Shown: positions 48,344 to 56,613 of the stretch, piece by piece | How positions within the stretch are numbered: position 1 is the stretch's first letter | Layout of the letters: every line of letters begins with the position of its first letter | Assembly (NCBI GenBank): GCA_035550655.1 | Contig: DASZOU010000025.1 | Span: 1-64,000, forward strand | DNA: 64,000 bases | Source of the DNA: DASZTV01 sp035550655 | Lineage (GTDB): Bacteria > Actinomycetota > Actinomycetes > JAFAQI01 | Reading direction: 5' to 3' | The notes under the pieces: generated by a model | Told to the model about the DNA's origin: nothing | Database searches by the model: none | Seen by the model: the letters and a program-made list of their open reading frames with translations, nothing else | Position numbers and translations under genes: made by a program

Positions 48344-50071
48344 GTGTCGCGCCCTGCCGTACTTCACGTGCTGGGCCCCTGGACCGATGCCGACACCACT
48401 GCGCCGCTCGTCACGTCGACCACCGCGACGAAGGTCGTCCTCGGTCTGCTCCCGGACGCGGCCGTCCCGGCAGCCGGCCCGGCGGTGGACGCGGTGTCGC
48501 TTCCGCGGCCTGACCTGACCTCCGTCTCGGCGTTGGCGCGCCAGGTCCGCCGGCATCGGGTCGCCGTGCTCCACGCGCACGACCTCTCGGCGGCGCCGCT
48601 CGTCGCGGCCCTGGCATCGCAATGCGGGCGGCCGTGGTTCGCGACCGTCGACGAACGTGACCTCGCGAAGCCTGACCTCGACGAGCTCGTGAGCGGCGCG
48701 GCGGCGGTGATCGTGCCGTCGGCCTACTGCTTCGACCGGCTCGTTGCGCAGGGGTACGACGCTGAGCGGCTGCGGCTGTTGCGACCGGGCTGGGATCTTG
48801 CCATGAGCGTGGGCGGCGGTACCGAGCCGGCCGCGGTGCCCTCCGAGGTCCTGGACTCGGATGTCCCCGCCGTACGCCGGTCCGCCCTCGCCGTGATGGC
48901 TCGAGGCTTCGCGCCCGAGCCGCATCGCCACCCGGCGCTCGACGAGCTTCGTCCGCCCCCGGGCTGCCCGCCGCGCCACCGGATCGTGCTCGCGCACGAG
49001 ATCGGCAGCCGCGCGGCCGAGCTCGACGCGATGTACCTGGCGGCCCACGCGGGCCGGGCCCTGCCGCCGAGTGCAACCCCCGCCCGCGAGCTGCCGACGG
49101 TGTCGGTCGTGGTCGCGACGTTCAACCGCCGCGAGCTGGTGACTCGGGCGATCGATGGCTTGGCGGCCCAGACCTATCCCGCGCGGCTGACCGAGATCGT
49201 GGTCGTCGACGACCACTCCACCGACGGGACGGCGGAGACGCTCGCGGCGATGGCGTCGGACCGGGTGAGGGTCGAGCGACCGGCGGAGAAGGGCTACGCG
49301 GCCGGCGCCCGCAACTGCGGCGTCGAGCGGTCCAGCGGGCAGATCGTCTGCTTCACCGACGACGACTGCCGGGCCGAGCCGACGTGGCTGGAGTCGCTGG
49401 TCGCGGCCTTCGCCGAAGGGATCGACCTGGTGCAGGGGCGGACCTGTCCGGATCCGGAACAGCCCCGCGACCGCTGGTCCCGCACCATCTCCACCCCGCG
49501 TGAGTACGGGCTCTACGAGACCGCGAACCTCGCGGTACGCCGCAGCGCGCTCGACGCGCTGGGAGAGCAGCCGTTCAACCCGAAGGTCCCCGGCGAGCTG
49601 CGCCACGTGCTGGGTCGCTCACTCGGAACGCCTGGCATCGGCGAGGACGTCGACCTGGGCTGGCGGGTACGCCGGCAGGGCGGCACCCGATTTGCCTCTC
49701 ACGCCGTGGTGCACCACCACGTCTTCGCCGGGTCGGCACGAATGACGCTTCGCGACGCCGTACGCGCCGCGGGCTTCCCGCTGCTCGTCCGGCGGCTTCC
49801 CGAGCTGCGCACCGCGTTCCTGTGGCGGCGGGTCTTCCTGCGGCCGGCACACGCCGCGCTGGCGCTCGCTCTCGTCGCCATCGTGCTCGCGCCGACCGTG
49901 TCGCCTTACGCGGCGACCGGGATCGCGCCGTACCTCTGGCTCACCTTGCGCCCGGATCGCCGCGGCCGGCGAGCCAGGTTGCGACGCGCGCCTTTCGCGG
50001 CGTTGCGGGACCTCGTGGAGCTGTGCGGCTGCCTCGCCGGCTCGGTCTACGCGCGCCGGCTCGTGATCTGA
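48344..50071 (+). CDS. Two-domain glycosyltransferase: GT-B-like N-domain fused to GT2
   Basis: A 575 aa protein. The first 160 residues resemble the acceptor half of a GT4 enzyme, with AVLHVLGPWTDADTTAP, VAVLHAHDLSAAPLVAAL and SGAAAVIVPSAYCFDRLV, but no donor domain follows. From about residue 251 a complete GT2 domain begins: VSVVVATFNRRELVTRAI, VVVDDHSTDGTAETL, CFTDDDCRAEPTWLE and GIGEDVDLGWRVRRQGG. The C-terminus has RRVFLRPAHAALALALVAI and ends ELCGCLAGSVYARRLVI, as in the paralogues at 35267 and 50094. The N-domain may bind the acceptor. The GTG is leaderless by its -10 position. Sugar specificity is unknown. Confidence 0.82.
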   Translation: MSRPAVLHVLGPWTDADTTAPLVTSTTATKVVLGLLPDAAVPAAGPAVDAVSLPRPDLTSVSALARQVRRHRVAVLHAHDLSAAPLVAALASQCGRPWFATVDERDLAKPDLDELVSGAAAVIVPSAYCFDRLVAQGYDAERLRLLRPGWDLAMSVGGGTEPAAVPSEVLDSDVPAVRRSALAVMARGFAPEPHRHPALDELRPPPGCPPRHRIVLAHEIGSRAAELDAMYLAAHAGRALPPSATPARELPTVSVVVATFNRRELVTRAIDGLAAQTYPARLTEIVVVDDHSTDGTAETLAAMASDRVRVERPAEKGYAAGARNCGVERSSGQIVCFTDDDCRAEPTWLESLVAAFAEGIDLVQGRTCPDPEQPRDRWSRTISTPREYGLYETANLAVRRSALDALGEQPFNPKVPGELRHVLGRSLGTPGIGEDVDLGWRVRRQGGTRFASHAVVHHHVFAGSARMTLRDAVRAAGFPLLVRRLPELRTAFLWRRVFLRPAHAALALALVAIVLAPTVSPYAATGIAPYLWLTLRPDRRGRRARLRRAPFAALRDLVELCGCLAGSVYARRLVI

Positions 50072-50093
50072 CCGGCTGGTGGCGGCTGCACGG

Positions 50094-51035
50094 TCACAGC
50101 ACCAGCACGTGCGCCCGGATCGATCCTCTGATCAGCCCAGCGAGGGTGGCGAGCTCGTAGAGCACCGCGCACCAGCTGTTGCGCACCGTCCGGCCCCGTC
50201 GCGGCGAAGGCCGCCACCGCCACAGCAAGGGCAGCAGCGCGAGCAGTGGCCAGGGGCTCAGCAGCGCGATCGCAGCCACGATCCCGAGGACGGCGAGGAT
50301 CGCGAGCGGCTGCCTGCGGTTGAGGAAGTAGCGGCGGTAGATCAGCCGGCCGCGTGCCTCCGGAAACTCCTTGACGAAGATCGGCCACGCGGCGTTGCGC
50401 CAGCCGCGCTGCAGCCACCATCGGATGGTCGGGTACGTCACCTCGTGCGCGACCACCGCATCGTCGGCCCAGGCGGTGTCCCGGCCCGCGCGGCGCAGCC
50501 GCCACCCGGCAACCATGTCCTCCCCGAGCTGCGGCATGTGCTCGCCGAAGCCGCCGACCGCGAGCAGCGCCTGCCGGTCGTAGAAGATGTTGCACGTCTC
50601 GTACCGGTCGTTGAACTTCTCGACCCGGATCGTCGTCTCCCACGAGCCCGGATCGCGGACCGGCTTGGTCCGGCCCTGGACCACGACGACGCCGTCGGTG
50701 AACGCCTTCATCCCGGCGGCGAGCCAGCCGGGCTCGGGCACGCAGTCGGAGTCGGTGAACGCCACGATCGCCGCGGTCGCGGCTTGCAGAGCGGCGTTGC
50801 GGATCTGTCCCAACGAGCCGTCGCGCTGGATGACGGTCAGCGTGATCGGTGAGCGCTGCCGGCGTTCCAGCAGGTCCTCGTAGGTGCCGTCGGTGGAGCC
50901 GTTGTCGACGACGAGGACGTCGAACTCGACGCCGGACTGGGCTTCGATCGCGTCGAGGCAACGGGCCATCCAGTCGCGCCGGTTCTTCACGACTACCGCG
51001 ACCGTCACGTCGGGTTGGCGCTTGCCGCCCACCAC
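50094..51035 (-). CDS. GT2 glycosyltransferase with C-terminal membrane segment
   Basis: A 313 aa family-2 enzyme. Motifs are VAVVVKNRRDWMARCLDAI, VLVVDNGSTDGTYEDLL, AFTDSDCVPEPGWLAAGM and QLGEDMVAGWRLRRAG. The tail has YRRYFLNRRQPLAILAVLG, more helices, and ends ELATLAGLIRGSIRAHVLVL. It is a paralogue of the GT2 parts at 35267 and 48344. Two GTG codons start the frame; AGGAG is 1 nt before the first and 4 nt before the second (51032). The gene follows the GT4 stop by 4 nt, giving the unit kinase, GT4, GT2. Confidence 0.86.
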   Translation of the reverse strand: MVGGKRQPDVTVAVVVKNRRDWMARCLDAIEAQSGVEFDVLVVDNGSTDGTYEDLLERRQRSPITLTVIQRDGSLGQIRNAALQAATAAIVAFTDSDCVPEPGWLAAGMKAFTDGVVVVQGRTKPVRDPGSWETTIRVEKFNDRYETCNIFYDRQALLAVGGFGEHMPQLGEDMVAGWRLRRAGRDTAWADDAVVAHEVTYPTIRWWLQRGWRNAAWPIFVKEFPEARGRLIYRRYFLNRRQPLAILAVLGIVAAIALLSPWPLLALLPLLWRWRPSPRRGRTVRNSWCAVLYELATLAGLIRGSIRAHVLVL

Positions 51036-51039
51036 GCTC

Positions 51040-52122
51040 CTAGCGCTCGTAGCTGCTGACGATCATCGGCGTGACCACAGTGTCCCAGTCGTAGTCGGCC
51101 GCATGTTCCTTGCAACGTTGTGCCGTCGGCGGATCGGCGGCGAGGTCGATCGCCGCCCGGCAGGCCGCAGCGACGGACTCGCCATCCGGTGCGCAGCGGA
51201 CGCCGGTGCCCTCGGTCACCAGCAGGCTCGGGCCGAGGCCGTCGTCGAGCACCACGACCGGAGTCCCGCAGGCCATCGACTCGAGCACCACCAGACCGAA
51301 GACCTCGGAGTGGGAGGGAAGCACCGTGACCCAGGCCTTGCCGTACAGCGCGGCGAGCTCGTCGGCGTCAGCCGTCCGATGCATCGTGACAGCGTCGAGC
51401 CCCTTGCGGGCGAGCTCGGATAGGTCGTTGGGGAGCTGACCCGGCCCGGCGAGCCAGACCTCGATCTCGACATTCGCCGCGCGCAGGAGCGCAGCAGCTT
51501 CGAGTACCAGCCCGACGTTCTTTCGCGGTTCGCTGAGCACGGACGGGAACAGCAAGACCGGCGTCGGATGGCGCGGCCCCCCGGCGTCGAACCTGCGGAT
51601 GTCCACTCCGGCCGGCATCGTCACGCCCGGCCGGCCGTAGTCGGTGAGCAGCAGGTCGCTGGCCGGCTGCGACAGGCAGAGGAACTGGTCGATGTCGCGG
51701 ACCACCCGGTTGTACAGCCGGCGGTCGGGCCGGCGGTCGTGGGAGCGCTTGGACGGAAAGCCGACCTCGGTGTAGACGGCGCGCATGCCCGGTCGCACCT
51801 TGCGCAGCAGGGTGGCCGCCGCCGCATCGGCAGGGGACAGCGCGTGCCAGACATCGGGCCTGGCCGCGACCACGCGCGGGGTGCAGCGTGCCGCGAACTC
51901 CGCGCCCAGCCCGGCCTCGCCGTACCGACGCAGGTAGCCGCGGCGGCGAAGCCGGGACACGGGTACGTCGAGGACGAGGTCGCGCTGCGGTCGCGGCGCC
52001 GAGCTGATCAGGCGGGCGTCGTGACCGGTTCGGCGCAGCGACGCGGCGAGCTCGTGGGCGTATCGCTCCGCGCCGCGTCGTACCTCAGGCCAGCAGTACA
52101 GATGCGTGAGGATGATCCGCAA
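51040..52122 (-). CDS. GT4 glycosyltransferase
   Basis: A 360 aa GT-B enzyme. The N-terminus RIILTHLYCWPEVRRGAER matches the GT4 at 31999, and the two are paralogues. The donor domain has LLFPSVLSEPRKNVGLVLE, and the E-x7-E region is SEVFGLVVLESMACGTPVVV. FLCLSQPASDLLLTDYG and VPAGVD-like MPAGVDIRRFD are typical of the family. The TTG at 52122 is chosen because it aligns with the family start and lies 22 nt after the kinase stop; longer starts overlap the kinase gene. Sugar specificity is unknown. Confidence 0.87.
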   Translation of the reverse strand: MRIILTHLYCWPEVRRGAERYAHELAASLRRTGHDARLISSAPRPQRDLVLDVPVSRLRRRGYLRRYGEAGLGAEFAARCTPRVVAARPDVWHALSPADAAAATLLRKVRPGMRAVYTEVGFPSKRSHDRRPDRRLYNRVVRDIDQFLCLSQPASDLLLTDYGRPGVTMPAGVDIRRFDAGGPRHPTPVLLFPSVLSEPRKNVGLVLEAAALLRAANVEIEVWLAGPGQLPNDLSELARKGLDAVTMHRTADADELAALYGKAWVTVLPSHSEVFGLVVLESMACGTPVVVLDDGLGPSLLVTEGTGVRCAPDGESVAAACRAAIDLAADPPTAQRCKEHAADYDWDTVVTPMIVSSYER

Positions 52123-52144
52123 CGACCGGTCCGGAGCTGAGCGG

Positions 52145-53521
52145 TCAGCGTTCGGCGGGCTGGCCGGCAGCGCCGGCCGGTGACCGCATCCCGCGCTGCT
52201 GGTACTCGTAGTCCGCGTAGTAGGAGTGGGCGTCGCGTGCCGGCACCGCGTTGAGGACGTAGCCGATGACGTTTGCACCGACACCGGCGAGCTTGCGACG
52301 GGCTTCCGCGGCGGCGCTTCGCGGGGTCTTGCCGTGCCGGGTGACGAGCAGCACCCCGTCGACCTGTGCGGCGATCGCCACCGCGTCGGTGACCGGGAGG
52401 ACCGGCGGCGCGTCGATCACGACGAAGTCGGCCATCTCGCTCAGCGAGCGCAGCAGCTGGTTGAACAGCTGGGAGCCGACGATCTCCGACGGGTTGGGGG
52501 GCAGCGGCCCGCTGGCCATGACCTGCAGCGACCGGTCCCACGGCTGCAACGCGTCAGCGATCGAGGCGGTGCCGAGCACGAGTGAGGTCAGGCCGACGTT
52601 GTACTCGAGCCCGAAGGCGTTGGCGAGCCGTGCCCGCCGCAGGTCGGCGTCGAGGACGATGACGCGCTCACCGGACAGCGCGATCGCGACGGCGAGGTTC
52701 GCCACCGTGGTCGTCTTGCCTTCGCTGGCGCCCGCGCTCGTGACGAGGAGGGTGCGCAGCGGCCGGTCCGGCGCAACGAACCGGACCGCGGTGCGCAGCG
52801 TCTTGTACGGCTCGGCCTCGGCGCTGTCCGAGTCGCGGCGTACGACGAGCATTCCGCCGCGTCGTTTCGGGACGACGCCGAGCATCGGCGCCGCGTACAA
52901 CGCGTCGCCGTGGGCGGATGACTTCACCGTGCGGTCGAGGGTCTCCAGCAGAGCGGCGCCGCCGAGGCCCGCGACGATTCCCAGCAACACGCCGAGGGTG
53001 ATGTCGAGGGGCGGGTTCGGCGAGGTCGGCCCGCTGGGCAGCTCCGCGTAGTCCAGAACGTTTGCCGTGATCTTGGCGCTCTGAGTGGCCTGCAGGGCGG
53101 TGACCTCGTCGCTCAGCGCGGTGACGGCCGCGTCCGCCAGCGCCTGAGCGCCCTTGGCGGTGTTGGAAGTCGCCGAGACGTCGAGCACCTCGGTGTTCTT
53201 CTCGACGGTCGCGCTCAGGTGTCGCGCGACGTCCGCGGGGCTGTCCTGCAGATGCAGCAGCGTGATGATGCGCGCGGCGACGGCGCGAGAGGTCGCGACC
53301 GTGGCATAGGTGACGGTCTGGTTCGCCGCGAAGAACGTGCCGCCGACGGTGTCGCCCAGGGTGCGGGTGTCGGGGACCTGGAAGATCGCCTGGGCGGTCG
53401 CGGTGTAGGTCTTGCTGTGGTGCTTGGCGTAGTACGCCGCCCCCGCCGTACCGGCGATGATGCAGAGCAGGATCAGCGCGAGACGCCGACGCACCATCGA
53501 GAAGAACTGGAGGAGGTCCAC
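52145..53521 (-). CDS. Second Wzz-domain plus BY-kinase
   Basis: A 458 aa co-polymerase and tyrosine autokinase. Helices lie near residues 13-31 and 174-193. Walker A is TSAGASEGKTTTVANL (261-276), Walker A' is VIVLDADLRRARL, and Walker B is FVVIDAPPVLPVTDA (366-380). The C-terminal tyrosines are in HSYYADYEYQQ (432-442), a shorter cluster than in the paralogue at 9898, and there is no long Pro-rich tail. It probably works with the divergent Wzy-like protein at 53570; start codons are 48 bp apart. The GTG start follows TAGCCT by exactly 6 nt. Confidence 0.9.
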   Translation of the reverse strand: MDLLQFFSMVRRRLALILLCIIAGTAGAAYYAKHHSKTYTATAQAIFQVPDTRTLGDTVGGTFFAANQTVTYATVATSRAVAARIITLLHLQDSPADVARHLSATVEKNTEVLDVSATSNTAKGAQALADAAVTALSDEVTALQATQSAKITANVLDYAELPSGPTSPNPPLDITLGVLLGIVAGLGGAALLETLDRTVKSSAHGDALYAAPMLGVVPKRRGGMLVVRRDSDSAEAEPYKTLRTAVRFVAPDRPLRTLLVTSAGASEGKTTTVANLAVAIALSGERVIVLDADLRRARLANAFGLEYNVGLTSLVLGTASIADALQPWDRSLQVMASGPLPPNPSEIVGSQLFNQLLRSLSEMADFVVIDAPPVLPVTDAVAIAAQVDGVLLVTRHGKTPRSAAAEARRKLAGVGANVIGYVLNAVPARDAHSYYADYEYQQRGMRSPAGAAGQPAER

Positions 53522-53527
53522 GGACAG

Positions 53528-53533
53528 AGGCTA
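53528..53533 (-). promoter_or_regulatory. Candidate -10 box TAGCCT for the kinase operon
   Basis: On the minus strand TAGCCT ends exactly 6 nt before the kinase GTG at 53521. No Shine-Dalgarno sequence is seen, which fits a leaderless transcript. Confidence 0.5.
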
Positions 53534-53557
53534 GCCGGTCAGCGTCCTCGAACCGTC

Positions 53558-53563
53558 TACCCT
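53558..53563 (+). promoter_or_regulatory. Candidate -10 box TACCCT for the Wzy-like gene
   Basis: TACCCT ends exactly 6 nt before the GTG at 53570. With the minus-strand box at 53528-53533 it forms a divergent pair inside 48 bp. Confidence 0.5.
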
Positions 53564-53569
53564 CGACCA

Positions 53570-55123
53570 GTGGCTTGGGCAGCGGCGCCGGTTCGTGGCT
53601 GGTCGTTCGGCCGCCTCCTCGCCGGCCCCCGCCGTTGGCTCTTCACCGCACTATTCGTCGCGCTTGTCTACTTCTTCGCTTCCGGCGGGCCGGTCAGCAT
53701 CGCACTGGTGCTGGGGCTGTCCATCCTCAGCCTGACGATCGCGCTGGCGTCGCGGCGACCGCAGTTCGCCGTTCTCGGCATCGCGTTCTGGATGCCGCTG
53801 CAGGTGCCGATCCTGGCGTTCGCGTACAAACACGGCGTACCGCGGATGGTCGTCAAGGACCTCGGCTACCTCAAGGAGTTCTGGGCGATCTCCCTCGTGA
53901 TCGCGGCATTGCGAGCGACGAGGCAACGACACATCAAGGCCGACCTGCTCGACTGGCTGGCGGTCGGCTACGTCGGCGTCGTCACGCTTTACTTCATCCT
54001 GCCGTTCGCCGACCCGTCCGCACTCGGCGGGCTGTCGCTTGGCGCCAGGCTCAGCGCGTGGCGCTTGGAGTGCCTCTACGTCGTTGTCTTCCTGTGCATC
54101 CGCAGGCTCACGTTCGACCCCATCGTCATTCGGCGGCTGCGGTTCGTCGTGTTTGCGGTCGCGATCGTGCTCGCTGGTTTCGCGTTCTGGGAGTCAGCGA
54201 GCAACAGCGGCTTCAACAACTTCCTCCGCAACACCCTCGACTATCCGGGCTACCGGGGCCAGGTTCTCGGCAATCAGCTCGCCGGTAACGACTCCGGCAG
54301 CTTGATCTCCACCACGGTGAGCGGCAAGTCGACCTACGTGCGCGGCGGAAGCCTTTTCAACGATCCGCTCGTCTTTGGCTACTTCATGGTGATCCCCTTC
54401 GGGATTGCGGTGGAGCGGGTGGCCTCTTCGCGCTCGGCGATCATCGCGTCGGTCGTCAGCGCCGGCGCCCTCCTTGGCGTCTTCCTCAGCGTCACGCGCG
54501 GCGCAGTCGTCGCTGCGGGGATCATCGTGGTGCTCGCGCTCGTGTTCGGGATCAGTCGCGTTTCGCGGCGTCGGCTCAGGCTGGTGCTCACGATCCTTCT
54601 GGCCGGCGCCGTCTTGTTGCCGGTCGCGGGACACTCGGCGGTCTTTGCCCGCATGAAATCGATCATCCAGCCCTCCGCAGACCCCGATACCGAGGCGCAC
54701 GTGACGCGCACGAGCGCCGGCGTCAAGGACCTCATCCATCACCCGCTCGGTCACGGGTTGGGCACCAACAACACGACCGGCGTGCTCTACAGCAGTGCCA
54801 CAGTGGTCAACACGGAGGACTCCTACCTCGAGACGGGGACCGAGCTGGGCGTTGTCGCGATGCTCTTGTTCCTCGGGACGCTGTTGGCGGCGCTGGCCAA
54901 GCTTCGGGAACGGGCCAAGCGCCCGGGCGAGGCGGCCGGTCTCGCAGGCGGCGCGTGGTTGGCGGGTTGCGGATTGGCGATCGGCGCCTCGGTCCTGCAG
55001 ACCTGGTACGAGCTGCCCGTGACCATGGTCTTCTGGACGATCGCGGGCCTCGCGCTGGCCGACACCGGGACGGCGGAGCTGCCGGAGACCGCCGGCTCGG
55101 GGCGCTGGCCCTGGCTGCAGTGA
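53570..55123 (+). CDS. Wzy-like polymerase / O-antigen ligase family protein
   Basis: A 517 aa membrane protein with about ten to twelve helices, for example WLFTALFVALVYFFASGG and LVLTILLAGAVLLPVAG. The large outer loop leads to the Wzy_C pattern GHGLGTNNTTGVL and NTEDSYLETGTELGVVAMLL, where the Asn-x-x-(S/T)-x-Leu and Glu-x-Gly positions are typical. It is predicted to polymerise or ligate a lipid-linked glycan outside the membrane. It differs strongly from the member at 15398, so two polymerisation systems or a polymerase and a ligase are possible. The GTG start appears leaderless. Confidence 0.87.
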   Translation: MAWAAAPVRGWSFGRLLAGPRRWLFTALFVALVYFFASGGPVSIALVLGLSILSLTIALASRRPQFAVLGIAFWMPLQVPILAFAYKHGVPRMVVKDLGYLKEFWAISLVIAALRATRQRHIKADLLDWLAVGYVGVVTLYFILPFADPSALGGLSLGARLSAWRLECLYVVVFLCIRRLTFDPIVIRRLRFVVFAVAIVLAGFAFWESASNSGFNNFLRNTLDYPGYRGQVLGNQLAGNDSGSLISTTVSGKSTYVRGGSLFNDPLVFGYFMVIPFGIAVERVASSRSAIIASVVSAGALLGVFLSVTRGAVVAAGIIVVLALVFGISRVSRRRLRLVLTILLAGAVLLPVAGHSAVFARMKSIIQPSADPDTEAHVTRTSAGVKDLIHHPLGHGLGTNNTTGVLYSSATVVNTEDSYLETGTELGVVAMLLFLGTLLAALAKLRERAKRPGEAAGLAGGAWLAGCGLAIGASVLQTWYELPVTMVFWTIAGLALADTGTAELPETAGSGRWPWLQ

Positions 55124-55134
55124 TCAGCCAGGCG

Positions 55135-56052
55135 TCAGACGATCTCCAGCCACAAGCTCGACGAGGGTGAGTTGCCCCAACCGGGAAGCAGCTCCGAGAT
55201 CTCGTCGAGGCGAGTCGCGGCCAGGTAGGCGTTCCACCACACGATCCGCAGCCAGGTGCTCTTCGTGAGCATTGCCCGGACGAGGTAAGCCTCGTTCCAG
55301 TGCATCCCGCCGTGCACGAACTGGCGTGGGTACTCCGGGTAGAACATGTCGTGCACGTGGACCCGCACTCCGGAGGGGAGCCGGGGCAGGATCTCGAGGA
55401 AGAGCAGGTTGACGTCGCTGCCGATCTTCGTGACGTGCGAGGAGTCGATGAACAGGATGTCGCCGGCTTCGAGCTGGTCGAAGACGCTGCGGTCGACATC
55501 CTGAACCCGCTGCTCGACGATCTCCAGCCGGTCGCCGGGACGCACCAGCGAACGAAGCCGCTCCGGGTTCGGGTCGATGGCCGTGACCGTCGGCGAGACG
55601 TCGCTGAAGCGATCGGCGGTGTCGAGGGCCAGTGCGGTCGAGAAGCCTGACCCGACCTCGACGATCCGCTTGGGCTTCCAGTGCCGCAGCAGGCAGTAGT
55701 AGACGAGGCCGTCGCTCTTGTAGAAGAACGGGTTCGACAGCCGGTAGCGCAGCCCGTCCACGGCTTCGTCGCGGAATGGGATCTCGCGTGCATACGGCGC
55801 GAGTGTCGCCGCCAGCTTCAGCTGCGCGTCGGCCTGGAAATCGATGCCCGGCATGTCGTCGCGCGGCGCGAACAGCTCCTCAGGCACCTCGTCGAGTGAG
55901 GGCACCGGCGAGTGGTAGTGACCCGGCGGCATGACGTTGAGCACGCCGTGGTCGCGGGCGTACTTCAGGTCGCGCCAGGCGTGGGTCAGCCGGTCACGCC
56001 AGGTGACCTCGTCGATCTGCCCGAGTGGGAACGGGCGCACGCCGCGGCGCAC
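55135..56052 (-). CDS. SAM-dependent methyltransferase (Methyltransf_24 / cephalosporin-hydroxylase-like)
   Basis: A 305 aa protein. Motif I is RIVEVGSGFSTALALDTA, followed by VTAIDPNPERLRSLV, VEQRVQDVDRSVFDQL and ILFIDSSHVTKIGSDVN, typical of the Methyltransf_24 group. HVHDMFYPEYPRQFV is a likely metal-binding region. Such enzymes methylate sugars or natural products, and location favours a sugar. The GTG at 56052 lies 1 nt after the upstream stop; another GTG at 56040 is possible. It is the last gene of a minus-strand run from 59619. Confidence 0.8.
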   Translation of the reverse strand: MRRGVRPFPLGQIDEVTWRDRLTHAWRDLKYARDHGVLNVMPPGHYHSPVPSLDEVPEELFAPRDDMPGIDFQADAQLKLAATLAPYAREIPFRDEAVDGLRYRLSNPFFYKSDGLVYYCLLRHWKPKRIVEVGSGFSTALALDTADRFSDVSPTVTAIDPNPERLRSLVRPGDRLEIVEQRVQDVDRSVFDQLEAGDILFIDSSHVTKIGSDVNLLFLEILPRLPSGVRVHVHDMFYPEYPRQFVHGGMHWNEAYLVRAMLTKSTWLRIVWWNAYLAATRLDEISELLPGWGNSPSSSLWLEIV

Positions 56053-56053
56053 G

Positions 56054-56485
56054 CTACGGCTGCGTGCCGTCGTCGGCCGGCGGCAACGCTGCCTGCCGGG
56101 TGCGCCGGGCGAGGGTCGACGGCTCGCGCGGCGTGCGGGGAGCGCGGGGAGCGCGCGGGGCGGTCCTGACCGGCGGGGTCGTGGCGGCCTCCGCAGCGGG
56201 GCTCGCGAGGCGCGCCTCGATCGCCTCCACCCGGGTCGCCAGCGCCGCGATCGAGGTGTGGATCTCGTTGACGGCGGCGTGGATCTCGGCCAGCGCCTTG
56301 AGCGTCTGCGCATCGGCGGCCTGCAGCTCGCCGAGCGCTTTGGTGAGCGCCGGGTTCGTCCCGGTTGCCGGAGCGGCAGCGTGGGCGCCGTTTCCGTTCG
56401 AGGAAGCGGTACGACCGTGGGTCGACGCGAGCGCGACCGGCTTCAAGTCGACCTGCCAGTCGGTGCGGTTGCGTTGCTTCCCCAC
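56054..56485 (-). CDS. Small coiled-coil protein of unknown function
   Basis: A 143 aa protein with a basic start (GKQRNRTDWQVDLKPVALA) and an Ala-rich linker. A coiled coil covers about residues 42-92, for example LAEIHAAVNEIHTSIAALA, and a Pro/Arg-rich tail ends the protein. It has no signal peptide or membrane helix. The GTG at 56485 has GAGGAGA about 4 nt upstream. It sits between two methyltransferase genes and ends 1 nt before the next start, so it may scaffold or regulate them; similar methyltransferase partners in glycan loci carry coiled coils that act as length rulers. That role is inference. Confidence 0.6.
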   Translation of the reverse strand: MGKQRNRTDWQVDLKPVALASTHGRTASSNGNGAHAAAPATGTNPALTKALGELQAADAQTLKALAEIHAAVNEIHTSIAALATRVEAIEARLASPAAEAATTPPVRTAPRAPRAPRTPREPSTLARRTRQAALPPADDGTQP

Positions 56486-56613
56486 GCGTCTCCTCATGTG
56501 CGGAACGAGTCCGTTTCTCCCCCAGAGATCAACGATAGCCGTCGGGCGACGATTCGGGTCCGACGATGGTACGTCCGGGTGAAGGGTCCGGAGCGCGGTG
56601 CGCGGCGAGCTCT

